Below are positions 60,931 through 64,000 of a stretch of 64,000 bases of DNA, piece after piece. How positions within the stretch are numbered: the first letter of the stretch is position 1; the number at the start of each line of letters is the position of its first letter. The stretch comes from CAKZQX01 sp034436755 (GTDB lineage Bacteria > Chloroflexota > Chloroflexia > Chloroflexales > Chloroflexaceae): the NCBI GenBank assembly GCA_034436755.1, contig DAOTVB010000030.1, positions 1-64,000 of the forward strand. Reading direction: 5' to 3'. The position numbers were made by a program, and so were the translations under genes. The notes beneath the pieces are model-generated. The model was not told where the DNA came from. It ran no database searches and saw nothing but the letters and a program-made list of their open reading frames with translations.

Positions 60931-61569
60931 TCACCCGGTTGGTGGCTGGATCGCGCGCTGCAAGTTGCTCATACCAATCTCGGCCAGCAGTGCCAGCAGG
61001 GCCACCGGCACTGCGCCCACCAGCAGGATCGCCTGGTCAAACTGGGCAAAGCCCAGCGTAATAAACTGCCCCAACCCCCCGGCTCCGATAAATGCCGCCA
61101 GGGTCGCACTGGCAATCACCTCAATCGTCGCAGTTCTGATGCCGGCGATCACCACCGGCAACGCCAGCGGAATCTCAACCTGCCGCAGCACCTGCCGGGG
61201 CGTCATGCCCATCCCGGCGGCCGCCTCACGGATGGCCGGATCGATGTTGCGAAACGCAGCATCGGTGTTGATCAGAATGGGCGGCAGTGCCAGCAGCGTC
61301 AGGGCAATTGCGGCCGACTGAAACGACAGGCCAAAGTAGGGAGTCGCCAGAAAGAGCACCGCCAGGCTGGGAATGACCCGCAGCGCATTAAAGCCGTTGA
61401 TAAAGGTCAGCGATGCCACGCGCGAGCGCGATGTCACCACTCCCAGCGGCACACAGACCAGAATGCCGATGCTGAGCGCAATCGCCACCAGCAGGAGATG
61501 ATCGCGGGTGGCGGTCAGCAGTTCATCCAGATGCTCGACGGCATAGTTCCAGGCTTCCAGAAAAATCAT
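60931..61569 (-). CDS. Second osmoprotectant ABC transporter permease
   Basis: A 212-aa OpuC-type permease with about five TM helices and the EAA loop AAAGMGMTPRQVLRQVEIPLALPVVIAGIRTA. It resembles the permease at 57947. It probably heads the same transporter operon but is separated from the SBP gene by ~395 bases of repeats and a strong hairpin. TTG or ATG choice is not critical; ATG 61569 lacks a strong SD. Confidence 0.92.
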   Translation of the reverse strand: MIFLEAWNYAVEHLDELLTATRDHLLLVAIALSIGILVCVPLGVVTSRSRVASLTFINGFNALRVIPSLAVLFLATPYFGLSFQSAAIALTLLALPPILINTDAAFRNIDPAIREAAAGMGMTPRQVLRQVEIPLALPVVIAGIRTATIEVIASATLAAFIGAGGLGQFITLGFAQFDQAILLVGAVPVALLALLAEIGMSNLQRAIQPPTG

Positions 61570-62110
61570 CCGTAACTTTCCTTATGCTACCGTTCATGCG
61601 ACGTTCCTAAAGGCAACAGTTTGCAGCAAAAAGTATGCCATGTCGGGCCGGTGTTCATGCCGGTTAAGGTGCCGATCACGCGGCTCTGCCGGGCAGGGCG
61701 CATGGCATCCGCACCAGTCAGACACAAACGTCCGGCGCTATAGCACAACAACGTGGAAATTTCAACTATGGGATAAGACGGGGGTGCAATGCCGCTGCCG
61801 CCCCGATATTACGGGAACCGCGGGTGCGTTTCTTCCCATTCCTGCATAGTTCTATCATACCACGAAGCGGGCGTGTCGTTTTGCGATCTGCGCCACACGT
61901 ATTGATGGCAGGACGTGTGTGGTGGCCGTTCAACCCGCCCTGCCGCAGGCGAAGACGGCCGTTGTGGGCGTACATGTCCGATTTAAACACCCGCTGCGTA
62001 AGTCGTGGGCATAACGTCAGCGACCAGGCTGCCACACGCCGTGTCCGCCGGGGCTGTTCATTATATTGACAGTGGTTCACTCTATTGGTATACTCCCGGC
62101 ACGATAGCAA
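61570..62110. other. Intergenic region between divergent permease and regulator genes
   Basis: Contains a degenerate remnant of the palindromic element (about 61935-62012: CCGCCCTGCCGCAGGCGAAGACGG and CCGCTGCGTAAGTCGTG). No ORF with family resemblance is seen. TATTGACAG and GGTATACTCC near 62062-62097 could form part of a promoter for the downstream gene. Confidence 0.45.
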
Positions 62111-62134
62111 ATGCAATCCATGCAAGGAACAGAT

Positions 62135-64000
62135 GTGAATCAGATCCTGGCACAAAACCTTATTCGCTTACGTACACAGCGGAGCCTTTCGCTCACGGGC
62201 CTCGCCGAGCGCTCTGGGATTGCCAAGGCGACCCTGTCAACGCTGGAGGCGGGGCGGGGTAATCCCACCCTGGAGACGCTCTGGGCCGTGGCAAATGCCC
62301 TGGATGTTCCCTTTGGTACCCTGCTGGCCGAGGCGTCTGTCACGTCGGAGCAGGGCGTTGAACTGGTCGAGCCGAAGGTGCGCGTTCGTTTTATTGAACG
62401 AACAGGAGACTCGCCCGAAATTGAAGTCTACACGATGCATCTTGAAGCGCATGGCCGTCGCGAAGCTGTGCCGCATCACCCCGGTGTCCGCGAGCGCCTG
62501 ACGGTTCTGCGGGGGCCGTTGCTGGTGGGGCCGTCCGCTACGCCCTCGCTGCTGCGGACGGGGGATACACTCACCTTTGCCGCCGATCAACCGCATATCT
62601 ATGCCGCATTGGAGACCGCCGCCACCGCGCTGGTGGTGGTTGAATATCCGCAGGTCCAGCTTGCCGCGCATGCGTCACGCCTGATCCAGGCTCCTCCGAC
62701 CTGTTCCGCGGATTGGGATGGGCTGCTGGCGCTGCTCCGGCGAACCTGGACCGAAGTTGCCCAGGGATTACCGGCGTTCCGGCTGGATATCGAGGCTGCG
62801 CCGGAGCAGATCGAGCATGTGGCGCTGGAACTGCGCGCGCGGCTGGATCAGTTGCAACAACCGGGGTTCGCCTGGCCGCTGAAACATTTTGTCACACATG
62901 CACGGGCCGGGGTGGCCCTGCTGACATTTGCCTGGCCGCGGGTAACTGATGCCCTGGGGGATATGTCGCCCGATCAGACTGATAAACCGGAGATTGACGC
63001 GGATACCCTGTTGCAACAGGCGGTCGATCTTGCTGCGCCGGCCCGTCACTCTGCCCGACCGCTGACGCCGGCCTTAACGCAGGAGTTAGAGGCACTCAGC
63101 CGCAGCGATGCGCTGACCCTGAGTAGCATTGCTGCGGAGATCCTGACCCAATCCGGCCGGCCAACCATCCCGTTGCATGCGTTCGCTCCCGTCCAGGTGC
63201 GGCAGCAGCCCACCTCGCGGGGAACGGCGGATGAACCATTGTTTGAGGATCGGATTGATGTCCACGCATACGATGCCTTTGAACTGCTGCATCCGGCGTA
63301 TGCCCGGCAGGTTGTAGTTCTCGCGCAACTGCTGGAGAGGTTGCGGTCCGGCCCGGTGGCAACAATGCCCGCGCTTGATGTCGGTTCCGGGCCGGGCTTT
63401 CCGCTGCGGATGCTGCTTGAGCTTGTTCCGGAGTTGACCATCATCGCCGTAGAGCCGAGTCCGGCTGCGTTTGCCTATCTGCAACGCAACGTGGCACACA
63501 TCCCTGCCGTTCAACCCATACAGGCCGACTTTCTCACCGGCACGTCTTCCCAGTCGTTTGATCTCATCACCTCGGTCGGGGCATCGCACCACCTGAATAC
63601 GGCATTCTTCTTGCAGCGTGCCGCGCAACTCCTGCAACCGGGTGGTCTGCTGCTCATCGCGGATGAGTTCCTCGCGCCCTACCGGACAGAGCAGGAACGG
63701 GCGCGCGAGCTGATCCGCCACCACGGTACTTACCTGCTGGCGACGCTGGTCACGCTGCCCGGTCAGGCCTACCGGCAACTGGCCCCCGACGAACTCTACC
63801 TGGTTGACCTGCTGGCAAATGCCGTCCCGCAGATGGTCTATGATGCCGAGAGTGACCAGGTAGCGCGCGCGGTTATGCATTGTCGTCGGCTCTTCCAGCA
63901 GGTGCGTGAGCGGGAAGCGCCACCCACGCTTTCGCATCCGCTGATGGCATTCTACTGGTTTCAGACGCTGGAACTGGAAGCGCTGGTCGCCGGTCTGGAC
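62135..64000 (+). CDS. Fusion of XRE helix-turn-helix, cupin-like and SAM-methyltransferase-like domains (3' truncated by window)
   Basis: One uninterrupted frame runs from GTG 62135 (AAGGA six bases upstream; in-frame ATGs at 62111 and 62120 are alternatives) to the window end, at least 622 residues. Residues ~1-60 are an XRE HTH (LIRLRTQRSLSLTGLAERSGIAKATLSTLEAGRGNPTLETLWAVANAL). Residues ~75-180 look like a cupin sensor (PHHPGVRERLTVLRGPLLVG...GDTLTFAADQPHIYAAL). A helical middle part (~190-400) follows. From ~410 there is a Rossmann methyltransferase: LDVGSGPGFPLRMLLELVP, IIAVEPSPAAFAYLQRN, FDLITSVGASHHL, LLQPGGLLLIADEF. XRE-cupin regulators are common; the added methyltransferase is not. 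Function unknown. Confidence 0.85.
   Translation, partial: MNQILAQNLIRLRTQRSLSLTGLAERSGIAKATLSTLEAGRGNPTLETLWAVANALDVPFGTLLAEASVTSEQGVELVEPKVRVRFIERTGDSPEIEVYTMHLEAHGRREAVPHHPGVRERLTVLRGPLLVGPSATPSLLRTGDTLTFAADQPHIYAALETAATALVVVEYPQVQLAAHASRLIQAPPTCSADWDGLLALLRRTWTEVAQGLPAFRLDIEAAPEQIEHVALELRARLDQLQQPGFAWPLKHFVTHARAGVALLTFAWPRVTDALGDMSPDQTDKPEIDADTLLQQAVDLAAPARHSARPLTPALTQELEALSRSDALTLSSIAAEILTQSGRPTIPLHAFAPVQVRQQPTSRGTADEPLFEDRIDVHAYDAFELLHPAYARQVVVLAQLLERLRSGPVATMPALDVGSGPGFPLRMLLELVPELTIIAVEPSPAAFAYLQRNVAHIPAVQPIQADFLTGTSSQSFDLITSVGASHHLNTAFFLQRAAQLLQPGGLLLIADEFLAPYRTEQERARELIRHHGTYLLATLVTLPGQAYRQLAPDELYLVDLLANAVPQMVYDAESDQVARAVMHCRRLFQQVREREAPPTLSHPLMAFYWFQTLELEALVAGLD

Overview
The window is a bacterial chromosome segment of moderate-to-high GC content (protein-coding parts GC-rich, several intergenic parts AT-rich). 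I think it comes from a member of the Chloroflexota, probably a filamentous Chloroflexia. That is inference, from the EF-Tu sequence around the switch I region, the many membrane-anchored proteins with long Thr/Pro-rich linkers, and the gene mix (FtsH, cyanophycin enzymes, OpuC-type osmoprotectant transporter, LysK-like hydrolase). No rRNA or phylogenetic marker beyond ribosomal proteins is present to settle it.

Layout: 1-4.4 kb carries the end of a coiled-coil protein, a glycosidase-like TIM barrel that seems to lack both catalytic glutamates, endonuclease V, and a broken vWA-domain gene. 4.8-10.8 kb is a classic translation cluster: tRNA-Thr(UGU), tRNA-Tyr(GUA), an inserted HTH/LAGLIDADG-like ORF, tRNA-Thr(GGU), tuf, secE, nusG, rplK, rplA, L10 leader, rplJ, rplL and a strong terminator. 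10.9-17.7 kb holds a large repeat-containing NTPase-like protein, a secreted M14 carboxypeptidase and a CPA-type antiporter fused to an RCK domain. 18.1-22.7 kb is a two-gene operon (AlbA_2/Schlafen-like protein plus a two-TM protein) of unknown role. 22.7-28.5 kb contains FtsH and a secreted protein surrounded by copies of a 200-bp palindromic element. 28.8-31.4 kb is cobC-cobT-cobS (late cobalamin assembly).

31.5-35.4 kb has a small HTH gene with a translationally coupled 58-aa ORF, tRNA-Glu, an RtcB RNA ligase with a 72-aa partner, an esterase and an antitoxin-like ORF. 35.6-37.8 kb is the most striking locus: a promoter-like sequence, a strongly structured non-coding segment, an SPFH/slipin gene and a retron-type reverse transcriptase. 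This has the layout of a retron (RNA + RT + partner). 38-43 kb holds membrane proteins, regulators, VOC and DinB proteins and a CBS protein. 43.3-47.8 kb is a cyanophycin operon (synthetase, cyanophycinase) led by a DsbA-like lipoprotein in which an in-frame TGA replaces the first Cys of CxxC and is followed by a SECIS-like hairpin, so it is a likely selenoprotein.

47.9-57.8 kb carries a beta-helix surface protein, PhoU, a lytic transglycosylase, a LysK-like amidohydrolase, a BON protein and a GIDE-domain protein. 57.9-61.6 kb is an OpuC-type osmoprotectant ABC transporter. The window ends inside a large single-frame fusion of XRE HTH, cupin-like and SAM-methyltransferase-like domains.

Several families of short intergenic repeats are scattered throughout. 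The best defined is a roughly 200-bp element with 18-bp terminal inverted repeats and a central hairpin whose stem sequence changes between copies while staying perfectly paired.
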